Assembly: GCA_003023165.1 (NCBI GenBank)
Contig: PXSD01000002.1
Location: 4,936 to 23,579 of the forward strand
Length of the DNA stretch: 18,644 bases
Reading direction: 5' to 3'
Source of the DNA: Halobacteriales archaeon QS_9_67_15
GTDB taxonomy: Archaea; Halobacteriota; Halobacteria; Halobacteriales; Haloarculaceae
The translations under genes and the position numbers were made by a program. The stretch's first letter is position 1; every line of letters starts with the position of its first letter. A model generated the notes under the pieces. It was given only the letters and a program-made list of their open reading frames with translations, was not told where the DNA came from and searched no databases. Shown one piece after another: positions 7,543 through 17,953 of this stretch.

Positions 7543-8646
7543 TCAGGCCTCGCGCGGGAAGGGGTCGTCCTCGCGACTCGTCACTCGTTCGTCGTCGGTC
7601 GCGAGACAGTCGTCGAGTTCCCGGCGGAGTCGCGGTTCGTCGAGGTCCCGTCCGATGAACACGAGCCGCGTCGTCGAGTCGTCCTGCCCCCACTCTCCGA
7701 TGGGACCCGCCTGGACCGAGGGACCGGCCTGACTCATCCCAACCACTTCGTCGGGGCGACTCGCAACCCACATGAATCCCTTCGCGCGGACGACGCTGCC
7801 GTCCCAGTCGTCGAGCCACGCGTTCACTCGCTCGGGGTGGAACGGGGTCGACCGTTCGTACACGAACGATTCGATACCGTGAGTGGCGGCCGCGGTCCGG
7901 CCCGCCTCGCCGTCGTGGTCGTGGTCGTCGCCAGCGAGCGCCCGTTTCCAGCCCTGCTGTCGCCGCGCTTCGTCGTAGTCGAACAGCCCGGTCTCGACGA
8001 CGGCGTCGACCCCGACGTCACAGTACTCCGTCCGGTAGAGCGTCGCCCGCGGCTGCAACTGGCGTGCGATGGCCTCCAGTTCGTCGCGCACTTCCTCGGA
8101 CACCATGTCGCACTTGTTGAGCAACAGGACGTCACAGAACTCGATGGCGTCGACGAGGATGTCCGCGAACGGCCGCGCGGAGTCTTCGGTCTCCGGCGCT
8201 GAAACCGTCTCGTCGAACTCCTTCCAGAACCCGTAGCTGTCCACGACGGAGACCATCGTGTCGAGGTGAACGCCGTCGGGCGGCTCCGCGTCCGTCCCCG
8301 CGCCGGTGACGGTCTGTGCGATCGGGACCGGCTCGCTGATCCCCGATGCCTCGACGACGACCGCGTCCGCGTTACGGTTCGCGGCGAGGCGTGACAGTTG
8401 CTCGCGCAGGTCGTCACCCAGCCGGCAGCAGATACAGCCGTTCGACAGGTCGACGACGTCGTCCTCGGCGTCGTCGAGCAGTTCCGCGTCTACGTTCACC
8501 GCACCCATATCGTTGACGACGAGCGCCAGTCGCCGGCCGCCGGGCGACTCCAGCAACCGATTCACGAGCGTCGTTTTCCCCGCACCCAACGGCCCACACA
8601 CGACCGTCACCGGCACCGATTCGGTCTGTGGCTCGGTTCCAGTCAT
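7543..8646 (-). CDS. CobW/YjiA-type GTPase, putative metallochaperone (COG0523)
   Basis: This G3E-family P-loop GTPase is of the CobW/YjiA/ZNG type, whose members deliver zinc or other metals to target enzymes. The 367 residues show Walker A GPLGAGKTT at 18-26, the metal-binding CxCC motif (GCICC, Cys71, 73, 74), EASGISEP in the Walker B/switch area, and the guanine-specificity motif NKCD at 177-180. A short His/Asp stretch (DDHDHD, about 241-246) may bind metal. The CobW C-terminal domain follows (RSTPFHPERVNAWL, VRAKGFMWVASR). The start at 8646 gives the usual short lead-in to the P-loop, and a weak TATA-like ttgtac lies 27 bases upstream. The metal is unknown. The neighbours are a zinc dehydrogenase and two tiny Cys proteins. 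Confidence 0.9.
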   Translation of the reverse strand: MTGTEPQTESVPVTVVCGPLGAGKTTLVNRLLESPGGRRLALVVNDMGAVNVDAELLDDAEDDVVDLSNGCICCRLGDDLREQLSRLAANRNADAVVVEASGISEPVPIAQTVTGAGTDAEPPDGVHLDTMVSVVDSYGFWKEFDETVSAPETEDSARPFADILVDAIEFCDVLLLNKCDMVSEEVRDELEAIARQLQPRATLYRTEYCDVGVDAVVETGLFDYDEARRQQGWKRALAGDDHDHDGEAGRTAAATHGIESFVYERSTPFHPERVNAWLDDWDGSVVRAKGFMWVASRPDEVVGMSQAGPSVQAGPIGEWGQDDSTTRLVFIGRDLDEPRLRRELDDCLATDDERVTSREDDPFPREA

Positions 8647-8826
8647 CACAGTACGATACGCTACCAGGCAGTACAAGCGTTTGGTGTCTTGACGCCAGGC
8701 CATGGGGTCGGAGAGCGAAAGAGCGACCTGTGATGAAGCCAGAACGCGGTCGCTGTCGCGTCGAAACCGGTATTCTCTCTCGGATCGCCACCGCCCCTCG
8801 ACACAAAGTGGTGTGCCGGAGCGCTC

Positions 8827-9990
8827 CTACATGTCCGGCCAGGCGTCGACGGCGTTGCCGACGCCGGAGATGTCGGCGATCCAGCGGGCGGCGATGCCCT
8901 TCTTGAGGATCTCGGCGGCCCTGCCACCGAAGGTGGAGAGCGGGAAGTACGTCACGTCGTGGGCGACGGCCTTGTCGCCGACGGAGACGACGGTCCCCTT
9001 GTCCCTGTGGGTCCACTCGGTGAGCGGCTGGCCCTTGACGCGGCGAGCGAGGTTCTCGCCGGCGACCTCCGCGGCCTGCCAGGCAGCCTGGGCCGTCGGC
9101 GGCGCGGGGTCGTCGCCGGGCTGGTCGACGAGCGCGGCGTCGCCGATGGCGAACACGCGGTCGTCGTCCGTCTCGAAAGTCTGGCCGGTGAAGATCCGGT
9201 TACTGCGGTCGTCTTTGTCGACGTTGGTGTGCTCCACGGCGTCGCGGCCGGTGATGCCGCCGGTCCAGACGAGTACGTCGTAGTCCATCTCGGTGTCGTC
9301 GCCGATGTAGACGGTCTCCTCGTCGACTTCGCCGATGAACTCGCCCGTGTGGATGTTCACGTCGGCCTGTTCGAGGCGCTTCCGGAGCGCGCCCTGGAGT
9401 TCGGGGTCGCTGTTGGGGAGGATACGGTCGAGCCCTTCGACCAGTTCGATGTCGATGTTGGCGCCGTAGTCGTCGCGGAACTCCGCTATCTCGCCCGCGG
9501 TCTGGATACCCGAGAGCCCGGCGCCGCCGACGACGACCGTCGCGGGTTCCTCGCGCGTCGCGGCCGCGGCGGCCTCGGAGACGGCGTCGTGGATCGACAG
9601 CGCGTCGTCGAGGCTCTTGAGCGTGTGGGCGTGCTCTCGCAGACCCTCGATGCCGAAAAAGGCCGTGCGTGACCCGATGCCGACGAGGAGGTAGTCGTAC
9701 TCGACGTCCTCGCTGTCGGCGAGTTCGACGACACGTCCGTCCGTGTCGACGTTCTCGACCGTCGCCTGCCGGAAGGTGGTCGACGGCTCTTTGATCTCCT
9801 CGACCGGGATGGTGACCTTCTCGCGGACGCTCGGGTCCCGGATACAGCGGTGGGACTCGTGGAGCACGAGGTGGTAGTCCACGTCGGAGATCCACGTGAC
9901 GTTCGCGCGACCGTCGAGATGAGATTCGAGACTCTTGACAGCACCCGCGCCCGCGTACCCGGACCCGAGCACGACGACGTTGTCCTGCAT
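8827..9990 (-). CDS. FAD-dependent NAD(P)H dehydrogenase, NDH-2-like
   Basis: This pyridine nucleotide-disulfide oxidoreductase family flavoprotein of 387 residues resembles type II NADH dehydrogenase or sulfide:quinone-type enzymes, which pass electrons from NADH to quinone at the membrane without pumping. The FAD motif is VLGSGYAG at 7-14. The NAD-binding motif is VVGGAGLSGIQTAGE starting near residue 153. FAIGDAALVDQPG is the FAD-contacting segment. The C-terminus is moderately hydrophobic (TYFPLSTFGGRAAEI) and may touch the membrane. I see no CxxC redox pair, which argues against a disulfide reductase. The start at 9990 (MQDNVVVLGSG) places the FAD motif correctly; a TATA-like element lies about 26 bases upstream. 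Confidence 0.88.
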   Translation of the reverse strand: MQDNVVVLGSGYAGAGAVKSLESHLDGRANVTWISDVDYHLVLHESHRCIRDPSVREKVTIPVEEIKEPSTTFRQATVENVDTDGRVVELADSEDVEYDYLLVGIGSRTAFFGIEGLREHAHTLKSLDDALSIHDAVSEAAAAATREEPATVVVGGAGLSGIQTAGEIAEFRDDYGANIDIELVEGLDRILPNSDPELQGALRKRLEQADVNIHTGEFIGEVDEETVYIGDDTEMDYDVLVWTGGITGRDAVEHTNVDKDDRSNRIFTGQTFETDDDRVFAIGDAALVDQPGDDPAPPTAQAAWQAAEVAGENLARRVKGQPLTEWTHRDKGTVVSVGDKAVAHDVTYFPLSTFGGRAAEILKKGIAARWIADISGVGNAVDAWPDM

Positions 9991-10010
9991 ACGGACGACT
10001 CGGGAGTCCC

Positions 10011-10020
10011 GTGATACAAA
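10011..10020 (-). promoter_or_regulatory. TATA-like box for the NDH-2-like gene
   Basis: On the minus strand cctttgtatc is centred about 26 bases before the ATG at 9990. The gene therefore probably has its own promoter, independent of the regulator gene upstream. Confidence 0.4.
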
Positions 10021-10063
10021 GGCTACGAAACGGTTCTGTGGTTTCACGGCTTCCGTCAGTAAC

Positions 10064-10147
10064 TATAGTAGAATTTGAAAGCGTTTGCACGGTCGATCGC
10101 ACGTAGTCATGCGGTCGTCCGAGCGATGTCTTTCAAATTCTACTATA
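10064..10147. repeat. Perfect 18-bp inverted repeat, 48-base spacer
   Basis: The arm tatagtagaatttgaaag (10064-10081) is matched exactly by its reverse complement at 10130-10147. The arms are AT-rich, unlike the GC-rich spacer and flanks, and no direct duplication is visible just outside them. The repeat lies downstream of the regulator gene and about 45 bases upstream of the NDH-2-like TATA box. It could be a miniature transposable element, a transcript-end stem-loop or a paired regulatory site. Confidence 0.85.
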
Positions 10148-10246
10148 TCGTGATGGACGGCCCCCTCGGAGGCGACGTGGCACACGAGCGGGACGGAACG
10201 AACGGGCGAGAAGAGCCGGATCGGTGTTCAGACCGTTAGAGACGCG

Positions 10247-10780
10247 TCAGTGCTGCGCTTCGCCGGCGGGCGCGCGCATGTCGTCGATAGTGAGGATGAG
10301 CTTGTTGTTGGTGTCGTCTTTCCCCTCCAGCGTCCCGATGATCTGGAGTTTCGAGAGCGGGGTCGGACCGACGGTGACGGTGTCGCCTTCGTGGAAGTCG
10401 GTGATCGAGCCCTGGAGCTGGATCTCCGCGCGGCACTCCTCGGGGTGGTGGACACTGGTGAGGTCGATCTCCTCGACGTTGGCGTCGGAGATGTCGTTAC
10501 CGTCGTGCGCGAGCGGGACGTCGGCCGCCTTGTCGATCTCCTGGATCTGGAGCGCGTCGTAGGCGGTCGCGGTCGGCTTATAGCCGCCTTTCGGTCCGGG
10601 GACGCCTTCGACGAGCTGGAGCGCCTTCAGGCTCTGCATCTGGTTCCGGATCGTCCCGGGGTTCCGGTCGACCTTCTCGGCGATGTCCTCTCCTTTCACT
10701 GCGCTCTCGGACTCCCGATAGAGATTGACGAGTTCCTGCAGGATGTTTTTCTGACTGGGCGTCAACTCGATTGATGACAT
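10247..10780 (-). CDS. Winged-helix transcriptional regulator (haloarchaeal)
   Basis: This 177-residue protein has an N-terminal winged-helix DNA-binding domain at about residues 5-75 (LTPSQKNILQELVNLY, then EDIAEKVDRNPGTIRNQMQSLKALQLVEGV with the recognition helix, then the wing PGPKGGYKPT). A second domain at about 90-172 is rich in beta strands (CRAEIQLQGSITDF, GDTVTVGPTPLSKLQIIGTLEG) and ends with an Asp/Arg-rich tail. The first part recalls Rrf2 or Lrp-like regulators, but the C-terminal domain is one I know only from haloarchaea and have no ligand for. A strong TATA-like element sits 25 bases upstream, so it is probably leaderless. It is co-oriented with the flavoprotein gene downstream and divergent from the epimerase gene, either of which could be a target. 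Confidence 0.82.
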   Translation of the reverse strand: MSSIELTPSQKNILQELVNLYRESESAVKGEDIAEKVDRNPGTIRNQMQSLKALQLVEGVPGPKGGYKPTATAYDALQIQEIDKAADVPLAHDGNDISDANVEEIDLTSVHHPEECRAEIQLQGSITDFHEGDTVTVGPTPLSKLQIIGTLEGKDDTNNKLILTIDDMRAPAGEAQH

Positions 10781-10799
10781 GCAAATGACTTGGCGGTGT

Positions 10800-10811
10800 A
10801 TTTTATTAAAG
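10800..10811 (-). promoter_or_regulatory. TATA box for the winged-helix regulator
   Basis: On the minus strand ctttaataaaat is centred about 25 bases before the ATG at 10780. The two divergent promoters here (this one and 10920-10930) share a 172-base intergenic region. Confidence 0.6.
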
Positions 10812-10919
10812 CCGGCGGTGGACGGCCCCCACCCCGGAAAATCTCTCGTGGTCGGGTCTCACTGCGGTGATCGACACGTCGTCCGGTGAAAACGCACGTT
10901 CTCGAGCGGTAAATGGCGA

Positions 10920-10930
10920 CTATTTATTAC
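10920..10930 (+). promoter_or_regulatory. TATA box for the epimerase gene
   Basis: The element ctatttattac is centred about 28 bases before the ATG at 10953, consistent with a leaderless transcript. Confidence 0.6.
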
Positions 10931-10952
10931 GTGTCGCGAGGCATCGGTCCCT

Positions 10953-11790
10953 ATGGAAGGACAACGCGTACTTATCACCGGTGGCGTGGGATTCATCGGG
11001 TCGAACCTCGCCAACTACCTCGCCGAGAACAACGAGGTCGTCGCGCTGGACGACTGCTATCTCGGGACGCCAGAGAACGCGTCCTCGACGACGACCTCCC
11101 GACGGACGTGGACGTCGTATTCCACATCGCCGCGCTCTCCTCGTACGCGATGCACGAGGAGGACCCGACTCGCGGCGCGCGCGTCAACGTCGAGGGGTTC
11201 GTCAACACGGTCGACCAGGCTCGCCAGGACGGCTGTGACACCGTCGTCTACGCGTCGACCTCCTCGATCTACGGCGATCGAACCGAACCGTCGCCCGAGG
11301 ACATGCCGGTGACGGTAAACACCGGCTACGAGGCGTCGAAACTCGCCCGGGAGAAGTACGCGGAGTACTTCGCCAGCCACTACGACATGTCCATGGCGGG
11401 CATGCGCTTTTTCTCGGTCTACCAGGGCATGGAAGACGGTGCCGAGAAACACAAGGGCGAGTACGCGAACCTCATCGCGCAGTTCGCCGACGACATCGCG
11501 AGCGGCCACAACCCCGAGATCTGGGGCGACGGGTCGCAGACGCGCGATTTCACCCACGTCGACGACATCGTCCGCGGACTGGAACTCGCCGCCGACCGCG
11601 AGTTAACCGGCGTCTACAACCTCGGCACGGGCGAACAGTACAGTTTCGATCACCTCGTCGAGGTCCTCAACGACGAACTCGGGACGGACGTCGACCCGGC
11701 GACGCCTCGAAGATGCGCGAGGCGACGGGGTGGGAACCGCAGATCTCCTTCGAGGACGGCGTCCGACGAGTCTGCAGTCAGTACGACTGA
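10953..11790 (+). pseudogene. NAD-dependent nucleotide-sugar epimerase/dehydratase (GalE-like), two frame disruptions
   Basis: This is an extended short-chain dehydrogenase of the UDP-glucose 4-epimerase type, likely used in making surface glycans. It is spread over three frames. The first, from ATG 10953, carries the NAD motif GGVGFIGS and runs to YLGTPEN at about 11078. The second continues from RVLDDDLPTDVDVV to ELGTDVDP at about 11698, with STSSIYG, the catalytic YEASK pair and GDGSQTRDFTHVDD. The third starts at about 11701 with DASKMREATGWEP and ends SQYD at the TGA 11788-11790. At each junction conserved sequence seems absent: about 10-14 residues at the first and about 18-20 at the second. 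Each loss has length 1 modulo 3. It may be a true pseudogene or a sequence error. Flanks and codon use look normal. Confidence 0.85.
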
Positions 11791-11829
11791 TCAGCAGTCG
11801 GTAAGTCACCTCCGCGACACAGGGGCGGT

Positions 11830-12024
11830 ATGAACGTCCACGACTCGCTACGACGCGGTCGAGCGTTCGCGCTGGGTGGGCACCAGCGTCGGGTGCTCCT
11901 CGGAGCAGCCGTGACCGCGACCCTCTTTCTCCTCGGAGTCACCGTTCTCTGGCCCGAACGACCGTACGGGACGACCGGGATCCGTATCTCCGCTATCGCG
12001 GGACTCGTCTCCGGACCACGCTGA
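11830..12024 (+). CDS. Possible small membrane protein, hypothetical
   Basis: This frame encodes 64 residues with one clear hydrophobic segment (VLLGAAVTATLFLLGVTVLW, about residues 22-41) after a positively charged N-terminus, as expected for a one-helix membrane protein. It fills most of the 331 bases between the epimerase and arginase genes. The short C-terminal tail ends abruptly (IAGLVSGPR), so it could be truncated, given the missing segments in nearby genes. No family is recognised. No convincing ribosome binding site or TATA box was found, so the gene is tentative. Confidence 0.4.
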   Translation: MNVHDSLRRGRAFALGGHQRRVLLGAAVTATLFLLGVTVLWPERPYGTTGIRISAIAGLVSGPR

Positions 12025-12089
12025 ACCGCGGGTGGTACAGGGGCGCAGTCGTCGGCTGTCGGGGGGTTCGGTGTCACCCGGCAGCCCCG

Positions 12090-12097
12090 ATAGTTTT
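12090..12097 (+). promoter_or_regulatory. TATA-like box for arginase
   Basis: The element atagtttt is centred about 28 bases before the ATG at 12122, matching the leaderless pattern. Confidence 0.5.
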
Positions 12098-12121
12098 GCC
12101 GGTCGCTTTCGTATCGCGGCC

Positions 12122-13036
12122 ATGGACAGACCGGTGCGCGTGCTGGGGGTACCGATGGATCTGGGGGCGGACAGGCGAGGCGTCGACATGGGGCCCTCGG
12201 CGGTCCGCTACGCCGGACTGACAGACGAGATCGAATCGGTCGGACTCGACTGTGTGGACGATGGCGACGTCCCCGTACCGAGTCCCGAGCAGGCGAAATC
12301 CGACGGGGACCGCTCTCTCGGCGGCCGCGCGAAGTACCTCGAATCGACCGAGCGAGTCTGTCGGCGACTCGCCGACGACGTCGCGGCGGCCGTCGACGAC
12401 GGGCACCTACCGCTCGTCCTCGGCGGTGACCACTCCATCGCCATCGGCGCCGTCGGTGGGGCCGCCCGCGACCGAGACGTCGGTGTCGTCTGGTTCGACG
12501 CCCACGCGGACTTCAACACGCCCCAGACGACGCCCAGCGGCAACGTTCACGGGATGTCCGTGGCCGCTTTCCTCGGTGTCGGGCCGTTCGCAGACACCGA
12601 CTGGGCCCCCGTAGCGGGCGTCGACGCGGAGAACGTCGCGATGGTCGGCCTCCGGAGCGTCGACGGCGCGGAAGGCGACGCGCTCCGCGACAGCGACGTG
12701 ACGACGTACACGATGAACGATGTGGACCAGCGAGGACTCCCCGACGTGACCCGTGAGGCGCTCTCCGTCGCTTCTGACGGGACCGACAGGGTCCACGTCA
12801 GCCTCGACATGGACTTCCTCGACCCGACTGAGGCGCCCGGAGTAGGGACGCCAGTCCGGGGCGGTGTCTCCTACCGCGAGGGCCACACCGCCATGGAGGT
12901 CGTCTCTCGGACGCTCGGCCCGCAACTCCTTTCGATGGAACTCGTCGAAGTAAATCCGATCCTCGACGACCACAACCGCACTGCGGAACTCGGCGTCGAA
13001 CTCGCTGCGAGCGCGCTCGGAAAACGAATTCTGTAG
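12122..13036 (+). CDS. rocF: Arginase (ureohydrolase family)
   Basis: This enzyme hydrolyses arginine to ornithine and urea using a binuclear manganese centre. The 304 residues carry the ureohydrolase signatures in order: VLGGDHSIAIG, WFDAHADFNTPQTTPSGNVHGM and SLDMDFLDPTEAPGVGTPVRGG, together supplying the His and Asp metal ligands. The C-terminal ELVEVNPILDDHNRTAELGVEL is characteristic of arginases rather than agmatinases, as is TPSGNVHGM. The start at 12122 is the first Met before the conserved MDRPVRVLGVPMDLGADRRGVDMGP region (only its edges are quoted as motif: RPVRVLGVP and RRGVDMGPSA). It converges with the surface protein gene after 14 bases. A degradative role in arginine use is likely. 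Confidence 0.93.
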   Translation: MDRPVRVLGVPMDLGADRRGVDMGPSAVRYAGLTDEIESVGLDCVDDGDVPVPSPEQAKSDGDRSLGGRAKYLESTERVCRRLADDVAAAVDDGHLPLVLGGDHSIAIGAVGGAARDRDVGVVWFDAHADFNTPQTTPSGNVHGMSVAAFLGVGPFADTDWAPVAGVDAENVAMVGLRSVDGAEGDALRDSDVTTYTMNDVDQRGLPDVTREALSVASDGTDRVHVSLDMDFLDPTEAPGVGTPVRGGVSYREGHTAMEVVSRTLGPQLLSMELVEVNPILDDHNRTAELGVELAASALGKRIL

Positions 13037-13050
13037 TCGGTCCGTCGCCG

Positions 13051-15195
13051 TCAGGGCCGCCGTGCGACCGCCGCGACCGCCAGCAGGACGACCGCGACGA
13101 GCACCGCGGCCGGACCGAATCCGGGTCCGAGTTCGTCGGTCGGGCCGCCGTCGTCCGTGTCGGTCCCGGCCGCTGTCCCGTTCGGTCCGACGGTCCCGTT
13201 CGAGTCCGCCGTTCCGTTCGGCGCGGTCGTCCCCTCCTCCCCGGGCGTCGCCGTCTCCGTGCCGTCGTCCCGGAGGGTCGGCGGCGGCAGTTCGGTCGTC
13301 GTGACCGGTCCGTCCGTCCGGGTCGCGGTCCGCGTCTCGCTCGGCGTCGCAGTCGGGACCGGCGTTCCGGTTATCTCGTCCGCCGGTCGGAGGCGGACAC
13401 TCAGGAACCGCGGGTCGCGCGGCGGGACCGAACTGTCGCCCGAGAGGACGACCCGCCCCGCGGCGTAGACGGTCTCCCCGTCGATCCGGACCGGGCTGTC
13501 GTCGGCCGGGTAGTCGAACCGAGCGTCGTCGTCGGTATTGCGGTGGACGGCCAGGACCACGACCTGACTGTCCGTCAGCGTCTCGTCGAGCGCGACCTCC
13601 GGGTCCTGAACCCCGGATTCGAGGGAGTCCGAGCGACCGATCAGGTCCTCGTGCGTGACCTGTTCGTCCGGCGGAACGGCGTAGGCAGCGACGAACCCGT
13701 CGTCTTCGAGTGCCACCCTGACGTCGTCGACGACTGTCACCTCGTCGCTGCTCGGGCTCTCGTACTCCTCGAACCAGACGGCGGTCTCCGCCGCGTCACC
13801 GGTCGTCAGGAGCGTCCGCGAGTTCGATATCTGCGCGATAGAGAGCGTGAACCGTTCGTTGTCCGGCGCGTCTGAGAGATCGACTTCGGTCTCGAACGAC
13901 CCGTCGTCGGCCACCGTCGCCCGCGCGCGAGTCCCGTAGTCGCCACCGGTCTCGGTCACGTTGAGCGTGAGATTCGTCCCCGGCGCGAGGTTCGTCTCAC
14001 CGGCCACGGGCTGGGCGGACGCCGCGGACCGAGTGAGGATGCCTCGGTCCCCGTCGTACTCGTACTCCCGGTCCAGCACGACGTATTCGAGGTCGGTCGT
14101 CACGTCGGAGTCCGTGATGTGCGACCCGGCCTCGAACTGGTAGGCGGCCCGTCCTCGGCCGAGGAAGCTGTCCGCCGAGTCCGTGTTGGACGCGACGCGA
14201 CGGAGGTCGGCCGTCACGTACAGCGTCTCGTCGGTCGAATCGGGCACGACGTCGAGCGCGCCGCTGTCGACGCTCGAGGAGACGTCGACGCTCGCCTGGC
14301 ACTCTCCCGTGGACCGGATTGAGAGGTTGAACACGTCACCGTCGTCGGCGATTTCGAGGAAGTTCGTCTCGGCCGATCCCCCGCCCTGGGCGGCCAGCAG
14401 GCCGTAGATCCCGCTCGCGTTCAGCCGGTAGACCATCGTGTCGCCGAGCGCGGCCTGCGGTCCGTCCGCCGACAGCAGCGGGTCCGAGACGACGCCCGAC
14501 TCGCGACCGTCGGTGATCGACCGGTCGGTATCGAGCCGGTCGAAGCGGTCGCCCGGCGCGCGCAGGAGCGTCAGGTCGTCGACCGAGGGGTCGTCGACCG
14601 TCAGCCGCTTCGTCTCGGTTCCCGACTCCGTCTCGATACTCACGTCGTAGGCACCGACCGGCATCGGACTGCCGCTGACGGCGTCGCGCTCCTCGACGGC
14701 GACGCGGTCGTCGTCACCGGCGGTGTACGCGAGGTCGGCGGCGGCGCTCTCGTTGCCGGCGAGATACGTGTTGAGATAGAGCGTCGCCGGCTTCCGGCCG
14801 TCGTTGTTCGCGAACGTCAGTGTCACGTTGAACTCGCCGTTCGTCGACTCGATACGAACGCTGCCCGCCTGATTCCGACCGATCCCCGTCTCTATCGCCG
14901 CGATGTCGCCGCGCGCGACGTCCATGTGCGGCGCGTCGGGGTAACTCTCCCTGGAGTGACTGCTCGCGGTCGACCCGTCTCCCGAAGAGCCACCGCCTTC
15001 GGTTCCGATCGACGGACACTGCGAGCGGTCGTGGTAAACCCCGTCCGCCGTCGGTCCGTCGGTCGATCCGGACTCTCCGGCCGCGAGCGTCGGTGCCCCC
15101 GTCGCACCGACCACCGCGACCGCGAGCACGAACAGTACACCGTAGGTCGAGACGGCACGTCTGTCGAGCATGATACGTTCGGACGGATCCCCCAT
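13051..15195 (-). CDS. Secreted surface glycoprotein-like protein with PGF-CTERM
   Basis: This is an exported cell-surface protein of 714 residues. An N-terminal signal peptide has the hydrophobic core YGVLFVLAVAVVGATGAP. The acidic ectodomain contains the repeated beta-rich pattern of haloarchaeal BGTF/DUF7827 surface domains (for example DVARGDIAAIETGIG). A Thr/Pro/Gly-rich stalk follows with three NGT sequons within 20 residues. The end is ELGPGFGP, a hydrophobic stretch and RRP: the PGF-CTERM sorting signal that archaeosortase A is known to process before lipid attachment. The TATA-like caaatatttt (15224-15233) makes ATG 15195 the first start after the predicted transcript start; ATG 15171 (MLDRRAV) is an equally reasonable alternative. 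The specific function is unknown. Confidence 0.82.
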   Translation of the reverse strand: MGDPSERIMLDRRAVSTYGVLFVLAVAVVGATGAPTLAAGESGSTDGPTADGVYHDRSQCPSIGTEGGGSSGDGSTASSHSRESYPDAPHMDVARGDIAAIETGIGRNQAGSVRIESTNGEFNVTLTFANNDGRKPATLYLNTYLAGNESAAADLAYTAGDDDRVAVEERDAVSGSPMPVGAYDVSIETESGTETKRLTVDDPSVDDLTLLRAPGDRFDRLDTDRSITDGRESGVVSDPLLSADGPQAALGDTMVYRLNASGIYGLLAAQGGGSAETNFLEIADDGDVFNLSIRSTGECQASVDVSSSVDSGALDVVPDSTDETLYVTADLRRVASNTDSADSFLGRGRAAYQFEAGSHITDSDVTTDLEYVVLDREYEYDGDRGILTRSAASAQPVAGETNLAPGTNLTLNVTETGGDYGTRARATVADDGSFETEVDLSDAPDNERFTLSIAQISNSRTLLTTGDAAETAVWFEEYESPSSDEVTVVDDVRVALEDDGFVAAYAVPPDEQVTHEDLIGRSDSLESGVQDPEVALDETLTDSQVVVLAVHRNTDDDARFDYPADDSPVRIDGETVYAAGRVVLSGDSSVPPRDPRFLSVRLRPADEITGTPVPTATPSETRTATRTDGPVTTTELPPPTLRDDGTETATPGEEGTTAPNGTADSNGTVGPNGTAAGTDTDDGGPTDELGPGFGPAAVLVAVVLLAVAAVARRP

Positions 15196-15223
15196 CGTTG
15201 TCCGGAACTGCTCCTACCAGCGG

Positions 15224-15233
15224 CAAATATTTT
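15224..15233 (-). promoter_or_regulatory. TATA-like box for the surface protein
   Basis: This AT-rich island (caaatatttt on the plus strand) stands alone in the 108-base gap after gyrA. It would place the transcript start a few bases before ATG 15195. Confidence 0.5.
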
Positions 15234-15303
15234 GTGACAATCGACGGGCGAGCCCGCAGGCGACCGGTGCGTATCAAACGAGCGAACGCGACGCAGACAC
15301 TCC

Positions 15304-17877
<2,574 letters not shown>

Positions 17878-17953
17878 CGTGTCACCGTGTTCGTTTCACT
17901 GGTGGTGTCGGTCCTGCGCTGCGAGCGAACCCGTCGGTCGCTGCGGCGCGACA

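Noticed and set aside
8647..8826. Extra gene in the 180-base gap between the GTPase and the NDH-2-like gene
   Set aside because: The short frames here extend into neighbouring genes in wrong frames, with no motif, TATA spacing or typical haloarchaeal composition.
10154..10830. 12-base direct repeat tggacggccccc at 10154-10165 and 10819-10830 flanking the regulator gene
   Set aside because: Short and GC-rich, as expected by chance in this composition. There is no element-like structure between the copies except an ordinary gene.
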